A DNA stretch of 10,257 nucleotides from Chloroflexota bacterium. Lineage in GTDB: Bacteria; Chloroflexota; Limnocylindria; Limnocylindrales; CSP1-4. The DNA lies in the NCBI GenBank assembly GCA_021790375.1, contig JAJYEB010000041.1, forward strand, positions 1 through 10,257. The letters run 5' to 3'. This document shows positions 1 through 6,254 of this stretch, in pieces. The position numbers and the translations under genes are program-made. Under the pieces are notes generated by a model, which worked only from the letters and a program-made list of their open reading frames with translations, was not told the DNA's origin and made no database searches. Position 1 is the first letter of the stretch. Each line of letters opens with the position of its first letter.

Positions 1-1311
1 GACCGCCAGGCCGCCCAGGGTCATAATGTTGACGCTGATCCCGGCCACGAGCATGAGCGCGAGCGCGGCCATGATCGACAGCGGGATGCTCACCGCGGCG
101 ACGAGGGTTGAACGCAGGCTGAGCAGGAACACGAAGATCGTGAGGATCGCGAAGAGCGCGCCCAGCCCGCCCTCGCGGACCAGGCTGTCACGCGATTCCG
201 TGATGTAGCTCGACAGGTCCTGGACGGTCTCGACAGCGAACGCCGAGCCGCTCTGGGTCTGCAGCTGCGCGAGCTTCGCCTGGACTGCCTTGACCACGTT
301 GACGGTGTTCGCGTCGGACGTCTTCGAGATCGTCAGGACGAGGGCCGGCTTGCCGCTCAGCTCGGCGTAGCCCGTGGGCTGGACGTCCACGAGCTGCACG
401 GTGCCCAGGTCACCGAGGGTCACGGGCGTCGCCGGGCCGGCCGCCTGGCTCGCGCCCGCCCCGGCCGACTGGCTGGCACCCGCACCCGCGGCCTGGCCGG
501 CTCCCGCCCCGGTCGGTTGGCTCGCGCCCGCACCCGCACCCGCGGCCTGGCCGGCTCCGGCGCCGGGCGTGGCGACGCCCACGACGAGCGATCGGATCTC
601 GCCGACCGAGGTGAACTGGTGCTGCGCCGACACGGGGATCGAGACGTTGCCGACCGGCAGCGAGCCGGCGGGCAGGATCAGGTTGTTCGCCTGCAGGACG
701 CCCTCGATCTGGCTGAGGCTGATGCGGCTGGAGGCGAGCTTCGCGGGGTCCAGGGCGATGAGCACGCGCTGCTGGATCGCGCCGCTCATGTCGACCTTGC
801 TCACGCCGCCGATGCCCTGGAGCGCCGGCAGGATCGTGCTCGTGGCCAGTGCGTTCAGTTGTGCCTGGGTCGTCGAGCCCGACGCCTGGATCGAGACGGT
901 GAGCGGCGGCAACGCGTTGATGTCGAGGGACTGGATCTGCGGCGTCGACCCGGAAGGCAGCTGGAGCGCTGTTACCGCCTGCGTGATGGTGTCCTGCGTG
1001 GACTTGACGTCGGTGCCATACGAGAACTGCGCGACCACGATCGAGATGCTGTTGACGGAGCTCGAGTTGACGTGCTGGAGACGCGGCACGCTGCCGATCG
1101 CGCGCTCGATCGGCTCGGTGACCTGCGACGCGACGTCCTGCGCGCTCGCGCCGGGCACGGGCGTGACGACGACGATATACGGAAGCGAGATGTTGGGCAG
1201 CAGCTCCTGGTTGAGCTGGCCCCACGCGAAGATGCCGGCCAGGAAGAGGCTCGTGGCGATCAGCAGCGTGACGCTGCGCTTCGCGACGGCCAGCTGGGTC
1301 AGTCGGATCAC
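1..1311 (-). CDS. RND (HAE1/AcrB-type) efflux transporter permease, N-terminal part, runs off the window
   Basis: Inner-membrane proton-driven efflux pump subunit; substrate unknown. Seen: 437 codons open to the window edge. They give an N-terminal TM helix (residues about 13-32), the family phrase QELLPNISLP just after it, the porter domain (VTEPIERAIGSVP around 65-76, GIGGVSKVDMSG around 165-176), then TM2 from about 385 and TM3 ending in NIMTLGGLAV, which normally precedes the proton-relay Asp of TM4 (not in the window). A full protein would be about 1000-1100 residues, so more than half is missing. Start: GTG at 1309-1311, chosen because GGAG at 1319-1322 lies 7 nt upstream and the family N-terminus (MIRLTQLAVAKR) begins here. 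Odd: a Gly/Ala/Gln/Ser tract at residues about 249-293, where AcrB has a short hairpin. It lies 84 nt downstream of marR on the same strand, so MarR control of the pump is likely (inference). Family assignment is firm. Confidence 0.93.
   Translation of the reverse strand, partial: MIRLTQLAVAKRSVTLLIATSLFLAGIFAWGQLNQELLPNISLPYIVVVTPVPGASAQDVASQVTEPIERAIGSVPRLQHVNSSSVNSISIVVAQFSYGTDVKSTQDTITQAVTALQLPSGSTPQIQSLDINALPPLTVSIQASGSTTQAQLNALATSTILPALQGIGGVSKVDMSGAIQQRVLIALDPAKLASSRISLSQIEGVLQANNLILPAGSLPVGNVSIPVSAQHQFTSVGEIRSLVVGVATPGAGAGQAAGAGAGASQPTGAGAGQAAGAGASQSAGAGASQAAGPATPVTLGDLGTVQLVDVQPTGYAELSGKPALVLTISKTSDANTVNVVKAVQAKLAQLQTQSGSAFAVETVQDLSSYITESRDSLVREGGLGALFAILTIFVFLLSLRSTLVAAVSIPLSIMAALALMLVAGISVNIMTLGGLAV
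433..567 (-). repeat. Low-complexity Gly/Ala repeat insert inside the RND permease gene
   Basis: These bases encode residues about 249-293 of the permease, made of irregular units of the type GAGAGQAA / GAGASQ. At DNA level a 28-nt exact repeat occurs at 477-504 and again at 531-558 (54-nt period, 18 codons), so the tract probably grew by slippage or unequal exchange. It keeps the reading frame. The flanking residues (VGVATP before, TPVTLGDLG after) match the beta-hairpin region of the porter/docking part of AcrB-type pumps. Confidence 0.85.
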
Positions 1312-1395
1312 GGGGCTACTCCTTGGCGGCGACGGCCTCCCGACCGTCCGATGAAGGCGGGGACGGGCGTGGTGTCCCCCCGGCGGTCCTCGGCG

Positions 1396-1875
1396 CTATG
1401 CCGACGTCGGGGGGCTCGCGGAGGTGCGGTCGATGACGGCCTGGAGCAGGCGGTCGAGCACGACGAGTTCGTCGGCGGACAGGACGCGGAGCACGCGGCG
1501 GAACGCGTCCGAGCGTATCCCGATGATGTCGTCGAGGAGGCGACGCCCGGAGTCGGTGAGCACGCAGTCGACGATCCGTCGGTCATCGCTGCGGTGGTGA
1601 CGCTCGACGAGCCCGTGGCGTTCCAGGCGATCGACGACGCCGCTCGCGGTCGGCAGGCCGACGCTGAGCCACTCGGCGATCCGGCTCATCGTGACGGGCT
1701 CGCGGGCGCTCAGCAGGAACAGGAGTCGGAGCTGTCCGAACGTGAGCTCCTGGGCGGCCCAGGATGGCACCACGGGCGTTTCCGCGTCCCACAGGCTGTC
1801 GAGCCGGGCGAGCACCCGTTCGACGTCGGCGTCCGTAGGCGCCGCCTGCCCACCATGGCGAGTTGCTTCGCTCAT
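1396..1875 (-). CDS. MarR-family winged-helix transcriptional regulator
   Basis: Cytoplasmic DNA-binding repressor, 159 aa, a normal MarR length. Seen: N-terminal dimerisation helix, winged HTH at about residues 62-112 (MSRIAEWLSVGLPTASGVV as HTH, then the wing with SDDRRIVDCVLTDSG, the usual DxR...LT pattern), and C-terminal dimerisation helices. Start: ATG at 1873-1875. An ATG 18 nt upstream (1891-1893) is in frame but lies within the palindrome and before the -10-like element, so it is less likely. No Shine-Dalgarno is visible; a CATACT hexamer sits 8 nt before the ATG, so the mRNA is probably leaderless. The RND pump gene follows on the same strand and a thioesterase gene diverges. By analogy with MarR/pump pairs it probably represses itself and the pump; the ligand is unknown. 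Confidence 0.92.
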   Translation of the reverse strand: MSEATRHGGQAAPTDADVERVLARLDSLWDAETPVVPSWAAQELTFGQLRLLFLLSAREPVTMSRIAEWLSVGLPTASGVVDRLERHGLVERHHRSDDRRIVDCVLTDSGRRLLDDIIGIRSDAFRRVLRVLSADELVVLDRLLQAVIDRTSASPPTSA

Positions 1876-1883
1876 AGCGCAAC

Positions 1884-1912
1884 AGTATGACATGTCACGA
1901 ACAGCTTGCCAT
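1884..1912 (-). promoter_or_regulatory. Candidate marR(-pump) promoter, leaderless type
   Basis: On the minus strand ATGGCA (1907-1912, 4/6 match to TTGACA), a 17-nt spacer and CATACT (1884-1889, 4/6 match to TATAAT) lie so that transcription would begin at or within a few nt of the marR ATG at 1875. No ribosome binding site is present, which agrees with a leaderless message. Prediction by eye only. Confidence 0.5.
1888..1897. promoter_or_regulatory. Perfect palindrome TGACATGTCA, candidate MarR operator
   Basis: A 10-bp perfect inverted repeat lies 13 bp upstream of the marR ATG and covers the end of the proposed -10 hexamer and part of the spacer. That is where a MarR dimer would block RNA polymerase. 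MarR-family proteins commonly bind short palindromes in their own promoters. A role also on the divergent thioesterase promoter, about 95 bp away, is possible but not shown. Confidence 0.5.
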
Positions 1913-1965
1913 GCCTGAAAGTACCCGGGCGGAGCGGACGATCGGAGCCGACGCGGGGTCGGCGC

Positions 1966-1995
1966 CTGACGCGAACGGCCCCGGCCCGACATACT
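1966..1995 (+). promoter_or_regulatory. Candidate thioesterase promoter, leaderless type
   Basis: CTGACG (1966-1971, 4/6 match to TTGACA), an 18-nt spacer and CATACT (1990-1995) stand 7 nt before the ATG at 2003. No Shine-Dalgarno is seen. The hexamer is identical to the one in front of marR on the other strand (shared string CATACTG), so both divergent genes seem to use the same start architecture. Confidence 0.5.
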
Positions 1996-2002
1996 GCCGC
2001 CC

Positions 2003-2791
2003 ATGGACCCGACCTCCCGATCTGGCGCCCCGGAGGTACCCCGGCGGATCGAGATCCCGGTGCGCGTGCGGTTCGACGAGGCCACGGCGGCCGGCCACTG
2101 CCGCGCCTCGGCCCATCTCCGGGCGATGCAGGACGTGGCGTGGGCACACTCGACCGGCGCCGGGTTCGACCTCCCCTGGTATCGCGCGCACGGCCGTTTC
2201 TGGCTCGTTCGCTGCCTCGTGCTCGACGTGCTCCGGCCGGTCGAGCCCGGCACCGTGCTCACGGTGTCCACGGAGGTCGTGGCCATGCGGCGCATCTGGG
2301 CGCGCCGGGAGAGCGACTTCGTCGCGCCAGGTGGGGCGCTGGTCGCACACGGGCTGGCCGACTGGGTCATGACCACGGCGGAGGGGGCTCCGGCGCGGAT
2401 CCTCGACGACCTGCTGGTGCTGTTCGGCGGTACCGATCGGCTGGAGCCGGCGCACGTCCCCCCGGCAAGACCGCCCTCCGACGCGGCAGAGCTGCCCCTC
2501 CGGGTCGCGCCGCGCGACCTCGACCCCATGGGACACGCGAACAACGCGGTCTACGTGGACTGGCTCGACGAGGCGGTGCTGCGCGCCGGGGGCGCCGCGG
2601 ACGTCGAGCGCACGCCCCGCCGGTACCGGCTCGAGTACCTGCTGCCGGCCGCACCGGACGCGGCGATCGTGGCGCGCACGTGGCGGGCCGGGCCGGGCTG
2701 GGCGTGCCAGCTGAGCAACCCGGATGGCACCGTCCTGCTGCGCGCACGACTGGAGCCCGTGGCGGTCGACGACGCCGTCGCGGCATCCTGA
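2003..2791 (+). CDS. Acyl-ACP thioesterase-like double-hotdog protein
   Basis: Likely hydrolyses acyl-ACP or acyl-CoA thioesters in the cytoplasm. 262 aa, close to the usual bacterial FatA/FatB-like length. Seen: two hotdog domains in tandem (about 15-135 and 163-258). The first begins IPVRVRFDEATAAGH and includes a long helix with RAMQDVAWAHS and the strand FWLVRCLVLDV. The second has DLDPMGHANNAVYVDWLDE (residues 172-190), the thioesterase signature with His178, Asn180/181, Tyr184 and Trp187. This layout fits the acyl-ACP thioesterase family (PF01643) better than a single-domain 4HBT enzyme. Substrate chain length cannot be read from the sequence. It is divergent from marR with a separate promoter; a functional link, such as membrane lipid change alongside efflux, is speculation. 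Start: ATG at 2003, 7 nt after a -10-like hexamer. Confidence 0.85.
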   Translation: MDPTSRSGAPEVPRRIEIPVRVRFDEATAAGHCRASAHLRAMQDVAWAHSTGAGFDLPWYRAHGRFWLVRCLVLDVLRPVEPGTVLTVSTEVVAMRRIWARRESDFVAPGGALVAHGLADWVMTTAEGAPARILDDLLVLFGGTDRLEPAHVPPARPPSDAAELPLRVAPRDLDPMGHANNAVYVDWLDEAVLRAGGAADVERTPRRYRLEYLLPAAPDAAIVARTWRAGPGWACQLSNPDGTVLLRARLEPVAVDDAVAAS

Positions 2792-2808
2792 GCCGGACCG
2801 CCGGCCTC

Positions 2809-2828
2809 GACCCGGATCGCGCCGGGTC
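2809..2828 (+). terminator. Weak hairpin downstream of the thioesterase gene
   Basis: GACCCGG (2809-2815), a 6-nt loop and CCGGGTC (2822-2828) form a 7-bp GC-rich stem starting 18 nt after the stop codon. No T-run follows, so it may be a poor terminator or only an mRNA-protecting hairpin. The next gene is on the same strand and has its own strong Shine-Dalgarno. Confidence 0.35.
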
Positions 2829-2897
2829 CGTCCGGAGCCCCGGGACACGACGCTCGGCCCATGCGGAGCACCGCACCGCGGCGCACGATGGCGACCC

Positions 2898-2905
2898 GAG
2901 GAGGT
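2898..2905 (+). promoter_or_regulatory. Strong Shine-Dalgarno GAGGAGGT
   Basis: It lies 5 nt before the ATG at 2911 and decides the start of the membrane protein gene over earlier ATGs at 2861 and 2888, which are in other frames. It contrasts with the neighbouring thioesterase, which lacks any such site. Confidence 0.8.
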
Positions 2906-2910
2906 CGCCG

Positions 2911-3375
2911 ATGCCCGCCAACCCGTTCCTTCACGCCGAGCCCGGATCGTTCCCGCAGTGGGCCGGGCGGCTCGCCCTGCCGGTCGCGGGTGTCGTGGCG
3001 GGCAGCGTGGCCGGTTTTGTCGTCGCCGCGCTCGTGCGCCGTCCGGGCCACCCCGGGCGACCATCCATGGAACTGGCACCGGCGGACACCGCGATCGATT
3101 TCGACAAGGGCGGCGTGTGGCTGGAGCGCGAATCCCTCGAGGGTGACCGCAGCGCCGGGGCCGACGTCACCGTGGACGGGATCCCGGGGGGTCTTCCCGT
3201 GACGGGGATGCGCCCGACGTTCGAGGTCGATGCCGAGCTGGCGCGGGAACTCGACGCCGGGGCGGCCCCCGCCGACGCGGGGCCGGCCCCTGCCGACGCC
3301 GGGGCGGCCCCTGCCACGGAAGGGGGCGCGGACCTGCCGCTCGAGGCCGGGCGCGAGACCGTCCTGGCGCGCTGA
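2911..3375 (+). CDS. Hypothetical single-pass membrane protein with Ala/Pro/Asp repeat tail
   Basis: Not recognised. 154 aa. Seen: short N-terminus (MPANPFLHAEPGSFPQWAGR), one TM helix at about residues 20-42 rich in Val/Ala/Gly, followed by RR (which suggests the C-terminal part is cytoplasmic by the positive-inside rule), an acidic soluble part (55-114), then a three-fold heptapeptide repeat of the type DAGAAPA (115-135) and a short acidic tail ending LAR. The tail is probably disordered. The gene follows the thioesterase by 119 nt on the same strand and may be co-transcribed, or start from an unseen promoter in the gap. It converges with the metG operon, and its stop codon lies within a shared inverted repeat. 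Codon use and GC match the neighbours. Function unknown. Confidence 0.75.
   Translation: MPANPFLHAEPGSFPQWAGRLALPVAGVVAGSVAGFVVAALVRRPGHPGRPSMELAPADTAIDFDKGGVWLERESLEGDRSAGADVTVDGIPGGLPVTGMRPTFEVDAELARELDAGAAPADAGPAPADAGAAPATEGGADLPLEAGRETVLAR
3253..3315 (+). repeat. Three tandem 21-nt repeats within the membrane protein gene
   Basis: Units at 3253-3273, 3274-3294 and 3295-3315 encode DAGAAPA, DAGPAPA and DAGAAPA. Units 1 and 3 differ by one silent base, while unit 2 also has a shifted C/G pattern. Being a whole number of codons, expansion or loss changes the tail length without a frameshift. Confidence 0.85.
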
Positions 3376-3423
3376 CCGCTCCGCGCCGCCGCAGGTGGCC
3401 GGGGGCGCCGCCGGTCAGCGCGC
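3367..3423. terminator. Inverted repeat holding both convergent stop codons, candidate bidirectional terminator
   Basis: GCGCGCTGACCG at 3367-3378 is exactly complementary to CGGTCAGCGCGC at 3412-3423. Each arm carries the TGA stop of one gene: plus-strand at 3373-3375, minus-strand at 3415-3417. The 33-nt interior is GC-rich and can form a further short stem (GCGCC/GGCGC). No T-run follows on either strand, so it is not a textbook intrinsic terminator. Confidence 0.5.
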
Positions 3424-3693
3424 GGCGCGCACGATGGCGAGCGCCACGACCACGCTGAGCACCAGGGCGCCGGTGATCACCGCGGGCACCAGCCCGGTCG
3501 AGCTCATGGCAACCGTCGCCAGGCCGGTGAGGGCGAGGATCCCGAGCAGCACGTACGAGGCGATCTGCCGCCACGCCGCCCAGGACAGGCCCCAGGGGCC
3601 GCTCGACCCCGCCGCACCGCCGGCCGCGGGCCCCGCGCCGGCGCCCTGGCGGGCACGACCCGGGCGCGCCGGGCGTTCGCGACGGACGCTCAT
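3415..3693 (-). CDS. Small two-TM membrane protein, hypothetical
   Basis: Not recognised. 92 aa. Seen: a basic, Gly/Ala-rich N-terminus (residues 1-40, many Arg, probably disordered and cytoplasmic), then two hydrophobic helices at about 43-63 (IASYVLLGILALTGLATVAM) and 68-88 (LVPAVITGALVLSVVVALAIV), ending VRAAR. The charge pattern suggests both ends inside. Its ATG overlaps the tatD stop codon (ATGA), and GGAGG about 9 nt upstream lies inside the end of tatD, so it is probably translationally coupled and the last gene of the metG-tatD operon. Role unknown. Confidence 0.8.
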   Translation of the reverse strand: MSVRRERPARPGRARQGAGAGPAAGGAAGSSGPWGLSWAAWRQIASYVLLGILALTGLATVAMSSTGLVPAVITGALVLSVVVALAIVRAAR

Positions 3694-4559
3694 GACCCCA
3701 TTCCTCCGCTTCTCCCCCTGAAGACTGCATCGTAGGCGCGGACCAGCCGGTCCCCCAGTGTGACGTCAATCTCGGCCCGCCGCTCGGCGACCCAGGCGGC
3801 CGTGACCCGCACCCACGCGGGCTCGTTGCGGCGCCGCGGCGCCCCGGGCGGCGAGAGGTACGGCGAGTCCGTCTCGACCAGCAGCCGGTCGGCCGGGACG
3901 ATCCGCGCGACCAGCGCCGACGCCTCCTCGCCGCGGCGGAACACGAGACCCGAGAAGCTGATCGCCAGGCCGAGCTCGAGCGCGGTCTCCGCGTAGTCCA
4001 CCGGCCCCGAGAACGAGTGCAGGATCGCGGGTGGACGCCCGGCCAGCGCTGCCGTCCAGGACGGGTCCCCGACGCCGGCGTCGCGCAGCTCCGCCAGCAA
4101 CTCGTCCTGCGCGTCCCGCCGGCCCGCGGCGGATCGGCAGTGCAGGATCACCGGCTTGCCCGTGGCGCGGCCGAGCGCGAGGTGCCGGCGCAGGTTCGTC
4201 AGCTGCGCGGCGCGCGGCGAGAACAGGCGGTCGTAGTCGAGCCCGGTCTCGCCGATGCCGACGACGGACGGGTCCGCGGCGAGCGCCTGCACCTCGGACC
4301 AGGTCGCGTCGTCCACGCTCGACGCCACGTGCGGGTGGATCCCCACTGCCGCGTCGAGGTGCAGCGGACGGGAAGTCGCGCCCGGCGGTCCCCCCACCAG
4401 CGCCACTGCGGCGCGCGACGATTCGAGGTCCCAGCCCGGCACGAGCAGCCGCTCGACGCCGGCCAGGGCCGCCGAGTCCAGCACCGCGGCAAGATCGCCG
4501 GCAAACGGTTCCGCCTGGACGTGCCCGTGCGAGTCGACCAGGCGCACGGGATCGGGCAC
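3690..4559 (-). CDS. tatD: TatD family metal-dependent hydrolase (DNase)
   Basis: TIM-barrel amidohydrolase-type nuclease of the cytoplasm; family members act as 3'-5' exonucleases or DNases needing two metal ions. 289 aa from the chosen start, slightly above the usual 255-265. Seen metal and active-site motifs: HGH (His11/His13, family HxH), GIHPH (73-77), GIGETGLDY with Glu104, PVILHCR with His140, LHSFSG with His181, and VETDSPYLSP with Asp231. All are in family order and none is missing. Start: GTG at 4557-4559, 13 nt after the metG stop. A second GTG at 4547 is equally compatible with the family N-terminus, and neither has a good Shine-Dalgarno, so the start is uncertain by 12 nt. metG-tatD adjacency is common in bacteria. 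Confidence 0.92.
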   Translation of the reverse strand: MPDPVRLVDSHGHVQAEPFAGDLAAVLDSAALAGVERLLVPGWDLESSRAAVALVGGPPGATSRPLHLDAAVGIHPHVASSVDDATWSEVQALAADPSVVGIGETGLDYDRLFSPRAAQLTNLRRHLALGRATGKPVILHCRSAAGRRDAQDELLAELRDAGVGDPSWTAALAGRPPAILHSFSGPVDYAETALELGLAISFSGLVFRRGEEASALVARIVPADRLLVETDSPYLSPPGAPRRRNEPAWVRVTAAWVAERRAEIDVTLGDRLVRAYDAVFRGRSGGMGS

Positions 4560-4572
4560 GGCGGTGGCGGGC

Positions 4573-6240
4573 TCAGGCCTGGGCCGGGCTCGCGGGTTCG
4601 TCCCGGCTCGCGAGCTGGGCCTCGGTCTCCAGGCGCGGGAAGAGCGGGGCCGGCACGCCGATTCGGCCGCCCGCCGGGCCGCCTCCCCAGCGCAGGAGCT
4701 CGTCGAGCGGCGGCCCGCCGTTGCCGTCGGCGGCGTACGGGTACGGCACCCCGAGCTGGTCCGCCAGGCTCGGGGCGACGTTCGGGATGAACGGCGCGGC
4801 GGCGAACCCGACGAGCCGGCACGCCTCCAGGAGATCGCCCAGCACGTCGCGCAGCCTCGCCGCTGCGGCCTGGTCCCCCTCCCTGGCCGATTTCGCCAGC
4901 ACCCAGGGCTGCTCGGCGTCGACGAACCGGTTGGCCGCCCCGACGAAGTCCCAGAGAGCGGCCAGGGCGTCGTGCAGGAGGTAGCCCGAGAGCTTCGCCT
5001 CGTGCGCGGCCCGTGTGGCACGCCACGCGACCGCGAGCGGTGCCTGGTCCGGGGAGCGGGGCGCCGGCCGCTCGCCACCCAGGTAGCGTGCCGTCATCGA
5101 GAGGCTGCGGTTCACCAGGTTGCCGAAGTCGTTGGCCAGGTCGGCGTTGTAGCGGCGCACGAAGGAATCCCACGACACGTCGCTGTCGCGGTCGAACGCG
5201 ACCTCCCGCAGCAGCACGTAGCGCGCGCCGTCGGTCCCCAGGGCGGCTGCCACGTCGGTCGGATCGAGGAAGTTGCCCCGGCTCTTGCTCATCCGCTCGC
5301 CCTGGACCAGGAGCCAGCCGTGGACCCAGACCTGGCGCGGCAGCTGCAACCCGGCGCTCATCAGCATCGCGGGCCACATGATCGTGTGCAGCCGGTTGAT
5401 GTCCTTGCCGATGATGTGCAGGTCGGCCGGCCACCAGCCCGCAAACCGGTCCGGTTCGTCCGGGAAGCCCACCCCGGTGACGTAGTTCGTCAGCGCGTCG
5501 AACCACACGTAGACGGTGCCCGCCTCCGGGTTCCACGAGCCGTCGGGAAGCTGCGACGACGAACCGTCGGGCATGATCGGGAACGGAATCCCCCAGGGCG
5601 CCTTCTCGCGGCTGACGGAGAAGTCCTCCAGGCCCTGCCGGATGAACCCGAGCATCTCGTTCTTCCGGTACTCCGGCTGCACCCAGTCCGGATGCTCCGC
5701 GTAGTACCGCTCGAGCCGCTCCTGGTAGGCGGACAGGCGGAAGAACCAGTTGCGCTCGGTGAGCCACTGGAGCTCGACCCCGGGATGGTTCGGGCAGTGC
5801 ACGCCGGTCGCGTCCTCGATCAGGTCGCTGGGCGCGCGGAACCCCTCGTTCGGGCAGTACCAGCCTTCGTAGGTGCCCTGGTACAGGTCGCCGTTGGCGT
5901 GTGCCCGGCGGATCATCTCGTGCACCGCGCGCACGTGATCGGGGTCCGTGGTGCGGATGAAGCGATCGGGAGCGATGCCCAGTGCGCGCTCGGCCGTCGT
6001 GAACAGCCCGACCATCTCGTCCACGAACGCCTTCGGGGTCTTGCCGAGCTTCGCGGCGGTGGTCGCGATGTTCACCGAGTACTCGTCGGTCCCGGTCAGG
6101 AAGAACGTCTCGTGGCCGTGCATCCGGTGCCAGCGCGCGATCGCATCGGCGCCCACGACCTCGTACAGGGTGTGGAGCCCGGGCCGGCTGTTGGCGTAGG
6201 CGATCGCGGTGGTCAGGTAGAAGCGCTGCTGGTCGGACAT
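4573..6240 (-). CDS. metG: Methionyl-tRNA synthetase with altered HIGH signature
   Basis: Class Ia aminoacyl-tRNA synthetase charging tRNA-Met with methionine. 555 aa, in the range of the short form without the C-terminal tRNA-binding (EMAP) domain. Seen: Rossmann start RFYLTTAIAYANSRP, FFLTGTDEYSVN (47-57), a degenerate zinc-knuckle region (WYCPNEGF 127-134 and HCPNHPG 148-154, about half the usual Cys), RNEMLGF-like stem, VYVWFDALTNYV (243-254), LHIIGKDI (274-281), ERMSKSRGN (KMSKS loop, 315-323), and the anticodon-binding helical domain with NDFGNLVNR and PFIPNVAP. Where HIGH is expected (residues 21-24) the sequence is GLHT, with no sign of a frameshift. A loop at about 222-240 (MPDGSSSQLPDGSWNPEAG) is longer than in Thermus MetRS. 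Start: ATG at 6240, where family similarity begins; the frame is open further upstream. First gene of a metG-tatD-small membrane protein operon. Confidence 0.93.
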   Translation of the reverse strand: MSDQQRFYLTTAIAYANSRPGLHTLYEVVGADAIARWHRMHGHETFFLTGTDEYSVNIATTAAKLGKTPKAFVDEMVGLFTTAERALGIAPDRFIRTTDPDHVRAVHEMIRRAHANGDLYQGTYEGWYCPNEGFRAPSDLIEDATGVHCPNHPGVELQWLTERNWFFRLSAYQERLERYYAEHPDWVQPEYRKNEMLGFIRQGLEDFSVSREKAPWGIPFPIMPDGSSSQLPDGSWNPEAGTVYVWFDALTNYVTGVGFPDEPDRFAGWWPADLHIIGKDINRLHTIMWPAMLMSAGLQLPRQVWVHGWLLVQGERMSKSRGNFLDPTDVAAALGTDGARYVLLREVAFDRDSDVSWDSFVRRYNADLANDFGNLVNRSLSMTARYLGGERPAPRSPDQAPLAVAWRATRAAHEAKLSGYLLHDALAALWDFVGAANRFVDAEQPWVLAKSAREGDQAAAARLRDVLGDLLEACRLVGFAAAPFIPNVAPSLADQLGVPYPYAADGNGGPPLDELLRWGGGPAGGRIGVPAPLFPRLETEAQLASRDEPASPAQA

Positions 6241-6248
6241 CGGCGGCG

Positions 6249-6254
6249 ATGGTA
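6249..6254 (-). promoter_or_regulatory. Candidate -10 element TACCAT before metG (leaderless)
   Basis: On the minus strand TACCAT fits TANNNT and ends 8 nt before the metG ATG, with no Shine-Dalgarno in between. No convincing -35 hexamer is seen at 16-18 nt. The layout repeats that of marR and the thioesterase gene. Confidence 0.4.

Noticed and set aside
433..567. A CRISPR-like array
   Set aside because: The repeats are irregular, in frame with the pump gene and encode Gly/Ala units; there are no unique spacers of equal length.
517..1890. A 457-codon plus-strand frame opposite the RND pump and marR
   Set aside because: It is a shadow of two well-supported genes, and the product is Arg/Asp/Gly-rich without recognisable structure.
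1876..2544. N-terminal extension of the MarR frame by over 200 residues
   Set aside because: The extra part is Ser/Arg-rich, runs antisense to the thioesterase gene and crosses the promoter region. The MarR domain is complete from 1875.
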